This document shows, in pieces, positions 7,482-18,578 of a stretch of 37,886 nt of DNA (the first letter of the stretch is position 1; each line of letters starts with the position of its first letter). The notes under the pieces are model-generated. The model was not told the origin of the DNA and did no database searches. It saw nothing but the letters and a program-made list of their open reading frames with translations. A program made the translations under genes and the position numbers. Source of the DNA: Pseudoroseomonas ludipueritiae (GTDB lineage: Bacteria > Pseudomonadota > Alphaproteobacteria > Acetobacterales > Acetobacteraceae); NCBI RefSeq assembly GCF_014490445.1, contig NZ_JACTUZ010000028.1, positions 1 to 37,886 of the forward strand, in the 5' to 3' direction.

Positions 7482-8732
7482 TCAGAATCGGGCTGCCGAA
7501 TAGGGCGCGGGATCGATGCCCGGGGGCCGCCCGGTGGCGAGCTGCGCCACAAGCTTGCCGCTCGGCGGCCCGCCAGTCATGCCGAAATGGCTGTGGCCGA
7601 AGCAGAGAAAGAGGCCGCGATGGCCCGGCGCGGGCCCGAGCACCGGCAGGCTGTCCGGCGTTGAGGGGCGGTGGCCCATCCACAGCTTCGGCTCCTCCGT
7701 CCGCAGGTCCGGGAAGAGGCGTCTGGCCTGGTCGTAGAGGACCTTGGCACGCCTCTCGTCCGGCGCCGCCTCCAGCCCGGCGATCTCCACCGTGCCGGCG
7801 ACGCGGATGCCCTCTTCCATCGGTGTCATGCCGAAGCTGCGGCTCTTCTGCAGGATCGGGAAGCGCAGGGAGATGGAGGGGCTGGGCAGCATCGCGTGGT
7901 ATCCACGCTCGGTTTCCAGCGGCACCCGCAGCCCCAGGGGCTCCAGCAGCCTGCCCGACCAGGCACCGCCGGCGAGGACCACCTTCTCCGCGCGGTGGTT
8001 GCCCACATTGGTGAAGACCATCCAGCCGCGCCCTTCCTCGGGGATCAGCTTCAGCACGCGCTCGGGCAGCATTGCCCCGCCTTCGGCGCGGAACATCTCC
8101 GCCAGGGTGCGAAGCAGGCGGGGCGGGCTGACGGTATGGCCATTGCCGGGGATGAGGACGCCGCGAACCACTTCCCGCGCCAGGCCGGGGAACATCTGCC
8201 GGAGGTCGTCCGCGCCGAGTTCCTCGCTGCGGATGCCATGTTCCTCGCGCAGGCCGCGCTCGATCCGGCCGGTGGCGGTTTCCGTCGCCGAATCCCACAT
8301 CTGCACCTGCCCGGACTGCCGGATCAGGTCGTGATAGGCGGCGTCGCCCAGCAACTCCTTCCAGTCCTGGAAGGCGTTCACATGCAGGGCGCGCATCGCC
8401 TTCGCGATCTCACGGACGCGCTCCATGCGGCCCGCCCGCACCCACTTCATGAGCCAGGGCGTGGCCTTGGGCATATAGGCCGGGCGGATGGACAGCGGGC
8501 CCAGCGGGTCGTTGAGCCAGCCCGGCACCTGGCGCAGCATGCCCGGCATGGCGATCGGCACCACCGTATCCGCGGAGAGCAGTCCGGCATTGCCGAAGGA
8601 AGCGCCGCCCGGGGAAGGCAGGGGATCGATCAGCGTGACGGCCTGCCCCATCCGCAGCAGGTTCAGCGCCGCGGACAGCCCCGCCACGCCGCCACCCACC
8701 ACGATGACGCCGGAGGGCGCCTCCACGGGCAT
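7482..8732 (-). CDS. FAD-dependent oxidoreductase, D-amino-acid dehydrogenase (DadA)-like
   Basis: The 416-residue flavoprotein of the DAO superfamily has its FAD Rossmann motif at the N-terminus (VIVVGGGVAGLSAALNL). The C-terminal part (GHRPSTPDSLPVLGPAP, then GHSHFGMTGGPPSGKLVAQL) is typical of DadA-type D-amino-acid dehydrogenases. Such enzymes oxidise the amine carbon of a D-amino acid, or a secondary amine, to an imine and pass electrons to the membrane chain. It begins one base after the RidA stop, and RidA would hydrolyse the imine product. It is the second FAD oxidase of this operon. The exact substrate is unknown. Confidence 0.9.
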   Translation of the reverse strand: MPVEAPSGVIVVGGGVAGLSAALNLLRMGQAVTLIDPLPSPGGASFGNAGLLSADTVVPIAMPGMLRQVPGWLNDPLGPLSIRPAYMPKATPWLMKWVRAGRMERVREIAKAMRALHVNAFQDWKELLGDAAYHDLIRQSGQVQMWDSATETATGRIERGLREEHGIRSEELGADDLRQMFPGLAREVVRGVLIPGNGHTVSPPRLLRTLAEMFRAEGGAMLPERVLKLIPEEGRGWMVFTNVGNHRAEKVVLAGGAWSGRLLEPLGLRVPLETERGYHAMLPSPSISLRFPILQKSRSFGMTPMEEGIRVAGTVEIAGLEAAPDERRAKVLYDQARRLFPDLRTEEPKLWMGHRPSTPDSLPVLGPAPGHRGLFLCFGHSHFGMTGGPPSGKLVAQLATGRPPGIDPAPYSAARF

Positions 8733-8733
8733 G

Positions 8734-9117
8734 TCAGGCGGCTCCCAGATGCGCCGTGGCGATCATCTCGATGCGCATGCCCGGCGCCAGCAGTTCCTTC
8801 ACCACCACGGTGGCGCGGCAGGGGAAGGGCTCGGTGAAGACTTCGCGCCACACGGCATTCATCGCGGGGGCGTCGGCGCCATCCACCAGGAACACCTGCA
8901 GCATCATGACATCGGCGAGGGAGCCGCCCGCCCCTTCCATGGCGATCCGCAGGTTCTCCAGCGTGCGGCGGGTCTGCACCGTGATGTCGCCCTGGACGAT
9001 CTCGCCGGTGACAGGGTCCTTTGGGATCTGCGCGGTAAGGACGAGCGGTCCCTTGCGCACCACGCCGGAAATCGGCCCCTTGGAAGCGACCAGCCCGGTC
9101 TTGACGGCTTCGAACAT
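8734..9117 (-). CDS. RidA/YjgF family imine-iminium deaminase
   Basis: The 127-residue protein matches the RidA (YjgF/YER057c/UK114) family, small trimeric enzymes that hydrolyse reactive enamine/imine intermediates. The key Arg (R101, in PCRATVVVKELL) and the downstream Glu (E117, in IEMIAT) are kept, consistent with active deaminase function. It sits between the M24 gene (2-base gap) and the DadA-like oxidase (1-base gap). This suggests that it clears imines made by the two FAD oxidases of the operon. Confidence 0.92.
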   Translation of the reverse strand: MFEAVKTGLVASKGPISGVVRKGPLVLTAQIPKDPVTGEIVQGDITVQTRRTLENLRIAMEGAGGSLADVMMLQVFLVDGADAPAMNAVWREVFTEPFPCRATVVVKELLAPGMRIEMIATAHLGAA

Positions 9118-9119
9118 GC

Positions 9120-10265
9120 TCAGTCTCCGATGTCGTTGATGATGAGGCCGCGCGGGAAGCGGGTCAGGCGTTCTGGCCCGTCTTCCCGCACCAGCACGGT
9201 CTCGCTGATCGAGGCGCCGCCGGCCGAGGCATAGATGTGGAAGACCATGCCGGCCTCGACCTTCCAGCCAGCGCCGGGATGCAGGATGCGGGTGAAGTCG
9301 CTGGTGCGCGGCGTTTGCGGCGCATAGAGGCCCAGCGTGTAGCCGGTGATATTGTCATAAGCGGGCCGCAGGCCGGAGCGGATGACCCCTTCCCGCAGGA
9401 TGGCATCCACCTCGGAAGCGACCGCGCCCGGCCTGAGCGCGGCGATCTGCTCGTCCTGCAAGGCAACAAGCGTTTCCGCCGCCGCCGCCAGGCTGGCCGA
9501 GGGCCGGCCGAGGCTGACGCAGCGCATGATGCGGGCGCTGTAGCCGGCGATGCGCGGCGTCAGCTCGATATGCACCACATCGCCGGCGGAAAGCGGCACG
9601 TCGCTGAGATGGCCATGCAGGAAGTCCCAGCCGGTTCCGGCGCTGATCGGGCCGGGCGGGCCCGGGTCCGCGCCGAGTTCCACATAGGCCGAGACCGCGA
9701 TGCGGGCGGCGTCGCGCTGCGTGCCGCCGGGGATGCAGGCAGCGGCGGCGCGGCGCAGCGCCTCGTCGGCGACCGCGGAGCAGCGGCGCAGCAGCGCGAT
9801 CTCGGCCGGCGACTTGATGAGCCGGAGTTCGTTCACCACCGGGCCCATGTCCGCCAGTTCCATCTCCGGCAGCGCGGCGCGCAATTGCCCGAAGCGGCGG
9901 ACCGACATGGCATAAGAATTGAAGTCGAGGCCAAGCCTAGCGCGCGACAGTCCCCTTTCGGCGAGGGCGGCAGCGAGGACCGGCATCGGGTCCTCCCAGT
10001 CGCGATAGGTCGGGATGTCCTTGATCCAGGTGCGCTGCCGGCAGGGTGCGGCGTCCAGCGCACGGATCAGGAAGAAGGGCTCGGCATCCAGCGGCACCAC
10101 GACGCAGCGCCAGCGGTTGAGCGAGCTGCCATAGCCCGACAGCCAGGTCATCGCCTCGATCTCGTCGAGCAGGGCGACGCCGATGCCGGTAGCCTCCATG
10201 CGATACCGCAGCGCGGCCAGCCGGTCGGCGTATTCCTTGGTGGGGAACGGGGTATCGCCCGTCAT
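9120..10265 (-). CDS. M24 (pita-bread) family protein, creatinase-like, metal site lost
   Basis: The 381-residue protein has an N-terminal creatinase/prolidase domain (residues 1-150) and a C-terminal pita-bread domain. In metal-dependent M24 peptidases the strand reads V-x-Asp-x-G with a second Asp eleven residues on. Here the segment at 228-248 has Glu234 and Arg245, and the usual GHGIG histidine region reads TGYTLGL. The C-terminal SETVLV keeps a Glu. Loss of most metal ligands is known for creatinase and ectoine hydrolase (DoeA), which act without metal, so a hydrolase of that kind is more likely than a peptidase. The ATG at 10265 overlaps the preceding oxidase stop (ATGA). Confidence 0.85.
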   Translation of the reverse strand: MTGDTPFPTKEYADRLAALRYRMEATGIGVALLDEIEAMTWLSGYGSSLNRWRCVVVPLDAEPFFLIRALDAAPCRQRTWIKDIPTYRDWEDPMPVLAAALAERGLSRARLGLDFNSYAMSVRRFGQLRAALPEMELADMGPVVNELRLIKSPAEIALLRRCSAVADEALRRAAAACIPGGTQRDAARIAVSAYVELGADPGPPGPISAGTGWDFLHGHLSDVPLSAGDVVHIELTPRIAGYSARIMRCVSLGRPSASLAAAAETLVALQDEQIAALRPGAVASEVDAILREGVIRSGLRPAYDNITGYTLGLYAPQTPRTSDFTRILHPGAGWKVEAGMVFHIYASAGGASISETVLVREDGPERLTRFPRGLIINDIGD

Positions 10266-11596
10266 TGGCGTGCCTTGGCGGGGGTGGAGCGCCAACCGTC
10301 CATCCGGTCCCGGATCTGGTAGGAAGCGCCCACCAGGGGCAGGAACCAAGGCCGGCCGGAATAGCCGGGCATGGTCGGGAAGGGCATGCGGGAAAAGGCG
10401 GAGGCGCGGTTGGAAGCCCCCAGCATCTGCCGTGCGGCGCAGCGCCCGAGATGGGTCATGGTGACGACGCCGCTGCCATTGCAGCCCAGCGCGTAATGAA
10501 CGCCATCCTGCTGGCCTACATGCGGCAGGTAGTCGAAGGCGAAGGCAACATTGCCCTTCCAGCCATGGGTGATCCGCACCCCAGCGAGGTCCGGCAGCAG
10601 TCCCGTCAGGAAACCATGCAGCCGCGTGGCGGCACGCGTGGCATCGGCATCGATGAAGCTGGCGCGGCCACCGAACAGGATGCGGGTGAAGTCCGGCGAG
10701 GGGCGGAAGTAGTAGAGAACCTTCTTGGTGTCGCCATAGACGCGCAGCCGGGGCAGCAGCCTGCGCACACGCTCCTCACCCAGCGGCTCGGTCGCGATCA
10801 TGTAGCTCGCCACCGGCACCAGGCGGCGGCGGTGCCAGGGCGTCGCTTCCCCGGTATAGCCGTTGGTGGCGACCATGACCTGCGCCGCCGATACATCCCC
10901 AAGGCTGGTGCGGACCCGGTGCCGGGTGCCGTCCTTCTCCAGCCCGGTCACGCTGACCCCGCCGCGCAACTCGGCCCCCAGCCCGGCGGCCGCCTTGGCC
11001 AGCCCCTGGACGTAGAGCCCGGGATGGAGCGATCCGGCCCGCTCGATCAGCAGCCCGCCGTGGTAGAGGTCGGTGGCCACCTCCTCCTGGACACGCGCCC
11101 GCTCCAGGATGGTGGCGGTGTCGCGGCCGGTGCGGTTCAGCATCTCCGCGCGGCGTTTCAGCGTGTCCAGCGCCTTGGGCGCATGCGCGCCGACGAAGCG
11201 CCCCGTCTTGCGAAAGAAGCACTGCACGCCTTCGCGCTGGAGAAAGGTCTCGAACTCGTCGAAGGAGCCCTCCGCTTCCTCCACCATCTCTTTCAGCAGC
11301 CTGGCATCGAGGGTATGCAGGTCGGAGCGTGCGCGCCCAAGGCTGCCCGCCCCGGACAGCGCCCCGCCATTGCGCGAGGATGCGCCCCAGCCGATGGCCT
11401 CGCGGTCCAGGACCAGGGCCTTCACCCCGCTCCGGCCCAGCTCGATGGCGGTGGACAGGCCGGCGATGCCGCCGCCGATGATCACGACATCGGCCGTATC
11501 GGGCAGAGGCTGCGGACTTCCGGCGGGTGGTGGCGGGGCCAGGTCCCACCAATACGGCCGCTCAATGAAGTCAGGGGCGAGGAGGTCGGTTTTCAT
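10262..11596 (-). CDS. FAD-dependent oxidoreductase, PuuB/glycine-oxidase-like (DAO family)
   Basis: The 444-residue flavoprotein has an N-terminal extension with a Trp-rich stretch (RPYWWDLAPP) typical of gamma-glutamylputrescine oxidase-like proteins. The FAD motif (DVVIIGGGIAGLSTAIEL, about residues 34-51) and GASSRNGGALSGAG follow. The C-terminal substrate/FAD region (GWKGNVAFAFDYLPHVG, GCNGSGVVTMTHLG) is complete. Such enzymes oxidise secondary or primary amines to imines, releasing H2O2 or feeding a dehydrogenase chain. The start MKTDLLAPDF at 11596 was preferred over an upstream frame extension of 16 residues lacking homology. It is the first structural gene of the operon, 73 bases after the LysR gene. 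Confidence 0.9.
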   Translation of the reverse strand: MKTDLLAPDFIERPYWWDLAPPPPAGSPQPLPDTADVVIIGGGIAGLSTAIELGRSGVKALVLDREAIGWGASSRNGGALSGAGSLGRARSDLHTLDARLLKEMVEEAEGSFDEFETFLQREGVQCFFRKTGRFVGAHAPKALDTLKRRAEMLNRTGRDTATILERARVQEEVATDLYHGGLLIERAGSLHPGLYVQGLAKAAAGLGAELRGGVSVTGLEKDGTRHRVRTSLGDVSAAQVMVATNGYTGEATPWHRRRLVPVASYMIATEPLGEERVRRLLPRLRVYGDTKKVLYYFRPSPDFTRILFGGRASFIDADATRAATRLHGFLTGLLPDLAGVRITHGWKGNVAFAFDYLPHVGQQDGVHYALGCNGSGVVTMTHLGRCAARQMLGASNRASAFSRMPFPTMPGYSGRPWFLPLVGASYQIRDRMDGWRSTPAKARQ

Positions 11597-11674
11597 GCTC
11601 ACGCCGGAACTCTGGCATGCGCCCGGCGCGGGCATCCATCCCAACTCTGGTTATGCCACCCAGCGCTGGTTATG
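11597..11674 (-). promoter_or_regulatory. Leader of the oxidase/ABC operon with paired repeats
   Basis: The short gap between the LysR stop and the first oxidase gene holds a 9-bp direct repeat CTGGTTATG (11647-11655 and 11666-11674, 19 bp apart) and a 10-bp palindrome CCAGCGCTGG (11660-11669). The second repeat copy overlaps the lysR stop codon. Closely spaced repeats near a LysR gene suggest an operator, but no promoter hexamers could be fixed. Confidence 0.35.
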
Positions 11675-12608
11675 ACAGGCGGGTGACACGTCCAGGCGGC
11701 GTCTCGGACAGGATTTCCTCGGCGCATTGGCCCAGCAGCCTGAGAAAGGCGGCCCGGTCGAACTGGTTGTTCATCCCCTCGGACCAGATCGCCCGGTATT
11801 CGAAGACCAGGGCGGGCTCGAAGTCGCGCAGCACCAGCCCGCGCGGAATGAAGGGACGGGCTGCGAAGGCATCGGTGAAAGCGATGCCCACCCCCGCATG
11901 GGCCATGCCCGCCGCGCCGATGATGAGAGGGCATTCCGCCATCTCCACCGGCCGCACGCCCTCATCCTGCAGCACCCGGTCCACCAGCGCCTGCGGCCCT
12001 TCGTGGCGGGAGATGGCCACGAAGGGCTGGCCGTGGAGGTCGGCCGGCCGGATCGTGTCCCGCTCCGCCAGGGCATGGCCGGGTGGCAGGGCGCAAAGCG
12101 CCCGCGCGCGCGCCAGCAGGAAGGAGCGCATGCCCGGCACCCGCGCCGGCGCGCAGGACAGGCCCAGCTCCGCCCGGCGGGAGGCGGCCATGGCCATCAC
12201 GCCTCCCGCGTCGCGGGTGGTAACCGCCAGCCGCTCCGGCCCGCCATGCCGCAGCCAGCGTCCGGTTACGGGGGGCATCAACTCCTGCGCCAACACCGGG
12301 ATGGAGGCGATCACGGCGCGGCGTGGCTGCTCCGCCCGCAGGCGCTCCACCAGATGCCCGATCTCCTCCATGCCCACGAAAAGGCGCTCGGTTTCCTCGA
12401 ACAGGTTGAGGCCGCGTTGGGTAGGGACCAGCCGGCCATGCAGGCGCTCGAACAGGCAGAAGCCACAGAGATCCTCCGTCTGCGCCAGGATCTTGCTGAC
12501 GCCCGGCTGGCTCATCCCAAGGACCCGGCTGGCCCCGGTGATGCTGCCGGTGCGCACAACCGCGCGAAAGACCTCCAACTGTCGATGCTGCAAACGGAGC
12601 TGTGCCAT
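11670..12608 (-). CDS. LysR family transcriptional regulator
   Basis: The 312-residue regulator has the N-terminal winged helix (RLQHRQLEVFRAVVRTGSIT, then ASRVLGMSQPGVSKILAQTE) and a C-terminal periplasmic-binding-like effector domain (about residues 92-300). It is encoded on the same strand immediately before the oxidase/M24/RidA/ABC operon, so it may be its specific regulator, although LysR genes are more often divergent from their targets. The ATG at 12608 gives the canonical N-terminus; the longer open frame upstream is not homologous. The effector is presumably the imported substrate or a breakdown product. Confidence 0.93.
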   Translation of the reverse strand: MAQLRLQHRQLEVFRAVVRTGSITGASRVLGMSQPGVSKILAQTEDLCGFCLFERLHGRLVPTQRGLNLFEETERLFVGMEEIGHLVERLRAEQPRRAVIASIPVLAQELMPPVTGRWLRHGGPERLAVTTRDAGGVMAMAASRRAELGLSCAPARVPGMRSFLLARARALCALPPGHALAERDTIRPADLHGQPFVAISRHEGPQALVDRVLQDEGVRPVEMAECPLIIGAAGMAHAGVGIAFTDAFAARPFIPRGLVLRDFEPALVFEYRAIWSEGMNNQFDRAAFLRLLGQCAEEILSETPPGRVTRLS

Positions 12609-12694
12609 CCGCGTATTGGAGCAGTCCGGCGGTCCGTGGAGAAGTGGCCCGTGGCCCCAGCTCGGCCCCGCGGCGTGGGACGGCGCGGCGGTCG

Positions 12695-12723
12695 TTGAAA
12701 GATGCGGGCCGATCCTACATATC
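12695..12723 (+). promoter_or_regulatory. Weak promoter candidate for htpG
   Basis: In the divergent gap between lysR and htpG (12609-12760), TTGAAA at 12695-12700 precedes TACATA (12716-12721, spacer 15) or CATATC (12718-12723, spacer 17). The TTGAA core resembles a sigma-32 -35 element, as expected for a heat-shock chaperone, but the -10 does not match well. Confidence 0.25.
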
Positions 12724-12760
12724 GCGCCTCGCTGAGCCTGACCCTTGAGGGAGATGCATT

Positions 12761-14599
12761 GTGAGCGAAGCCTTGGAGCGGCATGAATTCGGCGCCGAAG
12801 TGGGGCGCCTGCTCGATCTCGTTGTCCACGCGCTATACTCGGAACGTGAGATCTTCCTGCGCGAGCTGGTTGCCAATGCCGCCGACGCGGTGGACCGCCG
12901 CCGGTTCGAGGCCCTGACGGAGCCGGGCCTGATGCTGCCGGGCGAAGCCAAGCTGCGCATTGTCCCGGACAAGACCGCCCGCACCCTGACCCTCTCCGAC
13001 CCTGGCATCGGCATGAGCAAGGCGGAGCTGGCGCAGCACCTCGGCACCATCGCGCGCTCCGGCACCCTGGCCTTCGCCAAGTCGCTGGCCGAGGCACCGG
13101 CGGCGGAGAAGCCCAGCCTGATCGGCCAGTTCGGCGTCGGCTTCTATTCGGCCTTCATGGTGGCGGACCGGGTGGAGGTGACCTCCCGCCGCGCCGGCAC
13201 GGAGGAGGCCTGGACCTGGGCCTCCGAAGGCCGGGGAGAATATACCCTGGCCCCCGCCAGCCGCGAGGAAGCCGGCACCGACATCGTGCTGCACATCAAG
13301 CCGGACGCGGAGGAGTTCCTGGAGCCGATCCGGCTGCAGACCATCATCCGCAAATGGGCCGACCACATCACCATCCCCATCACCGTGGTGCGGGACGGGG
13401 AGGAGCAGCCGGCCAACGAGGGCACGGCGCTCTGGCGCAAGCCGAAGTCGGAGATCACAGAGGAACAATACGCCGACTTCTACCGCCATGTGGCCCATGC
13501 CTTCGATGAGCCCTGGGCCACGCTGCACTGGCGCGCCGAAGGCACGGTGGATTTCAGCGCGCTGCTCTTCATCCCCGGCATGAAGCCCTTCCAGGTGGTG
13601 GAAGGGGAGCGGGAGAGCCGCCTGCGCCTGCATGTCCGCCGCATGTTCATCACCGAGGATGCCAAGCTGCTGCCACCCTGGCTGCGCTTCGTGCATGGCG
13701 TGGTGGATACCGAGGACCTGCCGCTGAACGTATCGCGCGAGATGCTGCAGGCGACGCCGGTGCTGGGCCGCATCCGCAAGGCGGTGACCAGCCGCGTGCT
13801 CTCCGAGTTGAAGTCCCGCGCCAAGGATGCCGAGGATTACGCCAAGTTCTGGGAGAACTTCGGCGTGGTGCTGAAGGAAGGCGTCTGGGAGGATGCCGAG
13901 CACCGGCAGGACGTGGCCAGGCTGCTGCGCTTCCGTTCCTCGGCGGTGGAGGGCTGGACCTCGCTGGCCGATTACGTCGGCCGGATGAAGCCGGAACAGG
14001 AAGCGATCTATTTCCTCGCCGGTGACAGCGCGGAGGCTCTGGCCAAATCGCCACAGCTGGAGGGCTTCAAGGCCCGTGGTGTCGAGGTGCTGCTGCTGGC
14101 AGACCAGATCGACGCCTTCTGGCCGGAGCGGGTGGAGAGCTTCGAGGGCAAGAAGCTGCGCAGCATCACCCAGGGCGATATCGACCTCTCCAAGCTGCCG
14201 CTGGAGGGAGAGGCTGCCGCGGAGGCAGCCGACCTCGCCCCGCTCCTGCCATTGCTGAAAGAGGCGCTGAAGGACGAAGTGGCGGACGTGCAGGCCACGG
14301 ATCGGCTGGTGGGCAGCGCGGTGGTGCTGGCGGCCGAGGCTGGCGGGCCGGACCTGCAGATGCAGCGGCTGCTGCGCCGGGCGGGCCGTGCCTTCGGCCC
14401 CGACCGGGCCGTGCTGCAGTTGAACCCGCGCCATCCCCTGATCCGGCGCCTGGCGGAGCGCGCCGGCGCGGGCGCCGACCTGGCGGAGACGGCGGGCCTG
14501 CTCCTGGACCTCGCCCGCGTGCAGGATGGCGACACGCCGCGTGACCCGGTGGCCTTCGCCAGCCGGGTCGCCGCGGCGCTGGCAGCGGAAGCTGGCTGA
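12761..14599 (+). CDS. htpG: Molecular chaperone HtpG (Hsp90)
   Basis: The 612-residue protein is a full-length bacterial Hsp90, a cytoplasmic ATP-driven chaperone dimer. The N-terminal GHKL ATPase has the catalytic Glu35 and Asn39 ([13 protein letters not shown]), DPGIGM at 80-85, GTIARSGT at 95-102 and QFGVGFYS at 123-130. The middle domain carries [11 protein letters not shown] with the arginine that reaches the ATP gamma-phosphate. The C-terminal dimerisation domain is present. Translation starts with GTG at 12761, preceded by GAGGGAG; the ATG at 12754 is out of frame. The usual NASDA is NAADA here, a mild variation. It is monocistronic, divergent from lysR. Confidence 0.97.
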   Translation: MSEALERHEFGAEVGRLLDLVVHALYSEREIFLRELVANAADAVDRRRFEALTEPGLMLPGEAKLRIVPDKTARTLTLSDPGIGMSKAELAQHLGTIARSGTLAFAKSLAEAPAAEKPSLIGQFGVGFYSAFMVADRVEVTSRRAGTEEAWTWASEGRGEYTLAPASREEAGTDIVLHIKPDAEEFLEPIRLQTIIRKWADHITIPITVVRDGEEQPANEGTALWRKPKSEITEEQYADFYRHVAHAFDEPWATLHWRAEGTVDFSALLFIPGMKPFQVVEGERESRLRLHVRRMFITEDAKLLPPWLRFVHGVVDTEDLPLNVSREMLQATPVLGRIRKAVTSRVLSELKSRAKDAEDYAKFWENFGVVLKEGVWEDAEHRQDVARLLRFRSSAVEGWTSLADYVGRMKPEQEAIYFLAGDSAEALAKSPQLEGFKARGVEVLLLADQIDAFWPERVESFEGKKLRSITQGDIDLSKLPLEGEAAAEAADLAPLLPLLKEALKDEVADVQATDRLVGSAVVLAAEAGGPDLQMQRLLRRAGRAFGPDRAVLQLNPRHPLIRRLAERAGAGADLAETAGLLLDLARVQDGDTPRDPVAFASRVAAALAAEAG

Positions 14600-14607
14600 G
14601 AGGCCAG

Positions 14608-14643
14608 AGCGCGGGCGTGCTTCGGCTAAGGGCCGCCCGCGCT
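14608..14643 (+). terminator. Stem-loop after htpG
   Basis: AGCGCGGGC (14608-14616) pairs with GCCCGCGCT (14635-14643) across an 18-base loop, 8 bases past the htpG stop, followed by TCTCCT rather than a true T-run. It lies between convergent genes and may act in both directions. Confidence 0.45.
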
Positions 14644-14670
14644 TCTCCTATCGCGGAAGGGCTCCAGCCC

Positions 14671-15045
14671 TCATGGCTCCTGGTATCCCGTGGCGCGGAG
14701 GGAGAGGCTGCAGCAGGCGGGGTCCCGCGTGAACCACAGCCCGCCTCGGGCGGCGGAGCCGCGTGGGGCATAGTCCAACGTCACGCGGCTGGTCTCCACC
14801 ACCTGCCCATCCTCGGAGAGCCGGCCCTCGATATCCACCGCCGCGGCCGTGGCCTGGGAGGCATTAGTCACGGTGAAGCGGACCAGGTGCCCCTCCTCTC
14901 CCGCCACCACATCCGTTGCCCGCACCCGCAGCAGGGGCGGTGCCCCATCCTCCCGTGGGATCTGCAGGGCCACGGTCACCAGCGTCGCGGCCACCAGTGC
15001 CGCCCCGATGGCAGCGCAGATCCATTCCAGCAACGGCCTGCGCAT
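14671..15045 (-). CDS. TIGR02588 family protein, single-anchor
   Basis: The 124-residue protein has one N-terminal membrane helix (WICAAIGAALVAATLVTVAL) and a beta-rich outer domain (FTVTNASQATAAAVDIEGRL, LDYAPRGSAARGGLWF). This resembles TIGR02588, a family of unknown function usually encoded next to the TIGR02587/DUF2391 membrane protein, exactly as here with a 3-base gap. The C-terminus includes a Cys-Cys pair. The immunoglobulin-like domain presumably faces the periplasm. The function is unknown. Confidence 0.82.
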   Translation of the reverse strand: MRRPLLEWICAAIGAALVAATLVTVALQIPREDGAPPLLRVRATDVVAGEEGHLVRFTVTNASQATAAAVDIEGRLSEDGQVVETSRVTLDYAPRGSAARGGLWFTRDPACCSLSLRATGYQEP

Positions 15046-15048
15046 GGC

Positions 15049-15885
15049 TCAAACCACCAGCCGCGCGATGGCCGCGCCCAATGCTGCCGGGAAGCCCAGC
15101 ACCACCGCCATCATCGCCACCAGCGGCAGCGCGGCACCATCCGTGCGGCCGAAGGTCCAAAGCGCCCAGACGCTGACCAGCAGCGCCAGCGCATAGCCCA
15201 CCACCGTGTAGTGCAGGAAGACCGGCCAGAAGCCGACACCCTCCGGCCACTGCTCCTGCCCCGCGAAGCCCACCGTATAGACCAGCAGATGCAGCAGCAG
15301 CAGGGAGAGCGCCGCCAGCCCCAGCACCTGCGCGGCACTCATCTGGTAGGTGATCAGGATCATCTCCTCGGTCGGCGCCACGTTGAAGGCCGTGAACAAG
15401 GCACCGGCCACCATCAGGAACAACTGCGCCGGGTAGCCAGCACGGTCGTCCCGCCCCCGGGATTCGCCGCCCCCGAACTGCTTGCGGGCGGCCCCAGCGC
15501 CCATGCCCGCCGGAATGGCCTGGACGGCGATCATGCCTATCCAGCCGCGCCAGCCCATGTCCTCCGTCCCCACGCCGAGCAGCCACAGGAGCAGCCCCAG
15601 GCCCAGGAAGCCGACGCCATAGGCCGTGAATCCATCCAGCACCGCATCCGAGACACGGTCCGCCGGCTCGAAGCCGCTGTAATAGGCAAGACCGACGAGA
15701 ATGCCGAGGCCCAGCAACAGAAACACCAGAAGCCGTGCCGGCGTGATGGAAAAGCCGATCCACCACATCTCCATCGTCATCACGAGTGGAAAGGCGAAGA
15801 TCAACGCGCCGGCAAAGGCACGCGCCAAGCCGATGGCGTAATCCCGGTTGCTGGCGACGCTTCGGTGCGACGGGTCCGCCGTCAT
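15049..15885 (-). CDS. TIGR02587 / DUF2391 family integral membrane protein
   Basis: The 278-residue protein has about seven hydrophobic segments and the family-typical N-terminal region (DYAIGLARAFAGALIFAFPL, then MTMEMWWIGF). The interior motif AFNVAPTEEMILI carries two conserved acidic residues. It is always reported as a membrane protein of unknown function, typically paired with TIGR02588, which follows here. Its ATG overlaps the stop of the cysteine-hydrolase gene (ATGA). The co-transcription with nadE and a cysteine hydrolase is not explained by known biology. Confidence 0.87.
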   Translation of the reverse strand: MTADPSHRSVASNRDYAIGLARAFAGALIFAFPLVMTMEMWWIGFSITPARLLVFLLLGLGILVGLAYYSGFEPADRVSDAVLDGFTAYGVGFLGLGLLLWLLGVGTEDMGWRGWIGMIAVQAIPAGMGAGAARKQFGGGESRGRDDRAGYPAQLFLMVAGALFTAFNVAPTEEMILITYQMSAAQVLGLAALSLLLLHLLVYTVGFAGQEQWPEGVGFWPVFLHYTVVGYALALLVSVWALWTFGRTDGAALPLVAMMAVVLGFPAALGAAIARLVV

Positions 15886-16493
15886 TTCCAGAGCCGCAGG
15901 ATCTGCTCCACCGTGCCGACTTCCACCTGCCCGCCATAGCGCTGGCTATAAAGGCCGAGCAACGCGTCATGCATCGCGTCGGAGGAGGAGCAGAGCGCAT
16001 CCTTCGGCACCACGATGCGATAACCGCGGTCCACCGCGCCCATCACCGCCGCCAGCACGCAGACATCGGTCTCGGCGCCGCTGATGACCAGCGTGTTGGT
16101 GCCACGCTCCCGCAGCATTTCATCCAGGCCGGTTTCCAGCCACGGCGAATAGACACCCTTGTCGATCACCGTGGCCGGCGGCACGAAGCGTGCGAGCTGC
16201 GGCACCAGATCGACCATGCTGGGCGGCAGGGCCTCCAGCGTCATCTTCGACCAGCGCTGGTAATACTCCTTCCAGGTGCCCTCGCCTTCTCCCGGATGCG
16301 CGACGGGAATGAAGCGGGTGAAAATGGTTTCCGCCGGATGCGCCTCCACCAGTTGCTCCACGAAGGGCAGCACGCGCTTCATCCAGGGCGTATGCCATTC
16401 AGAGCCCTCGGCGAAGAGGTTCTGCATGTCCACGCAAAGATGGACACAATCGGAGCCGAGCGGCTTGTCCCGGAGTCCGTCGCCTCTTGCCAT
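15882..16493 (-). CDS. Isochorismatase-family cysteine hydrolase
   Basis: The 203-residue protein has the isochorismatase/nicotinamidase-like fold with its catalytic triad: Asp in VDMQNLF (D22), Lys in VIDKGVYS and Cys in GAETDVCVLAAV. The zinc-binding D-x-H-x-x-x-x-H of true nicotinamidases is absent (the region reads FTRFIPVAHPGEG). Despite lying next to NAD synthetase it is therefore not clearly a nicotinamidase. Related enzymes hydrolyse amides or ureides. The start at 16493 lies 21 bases after nadE, so the two are probably one transcript. Confidence 0.87.
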   Translation of the reverse strand: MARGDGLRDKPLGSDCVHLCVDMQNLFAEGSEWHTPWMKRVLPFVEQLVEAHPAETIFTRFIPVAHPGEGEGTWKEYYQRWSKMTLEALPPSMVDLVPQLARFVPPATVIDKGVYSPWLETGLDEMLRERGTNTLVISGAETDVCVLAAVMGAVDRGYRIVVPKDALCSSSDAMHDALLGLYSQRYGGQVEVGTVEQILRLWK

Positions 16494-16514
16494 CGCGTTT
16501 TCCTCCTGTCCTGC

Positions 16515-18548
<2,034 letters not shown>

Positions 18549-18578
18549 GCGATACACCACCGGCTGCGGGAGGAAACA

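Noticed and set aside
15882-16493. Nicotinamidase (PncA) because of adjacency to nadE
   Set aside because: The zinc-binding D-x-H-x4-H motif is absent, so only a general cysteine-hydrolase call is supported.
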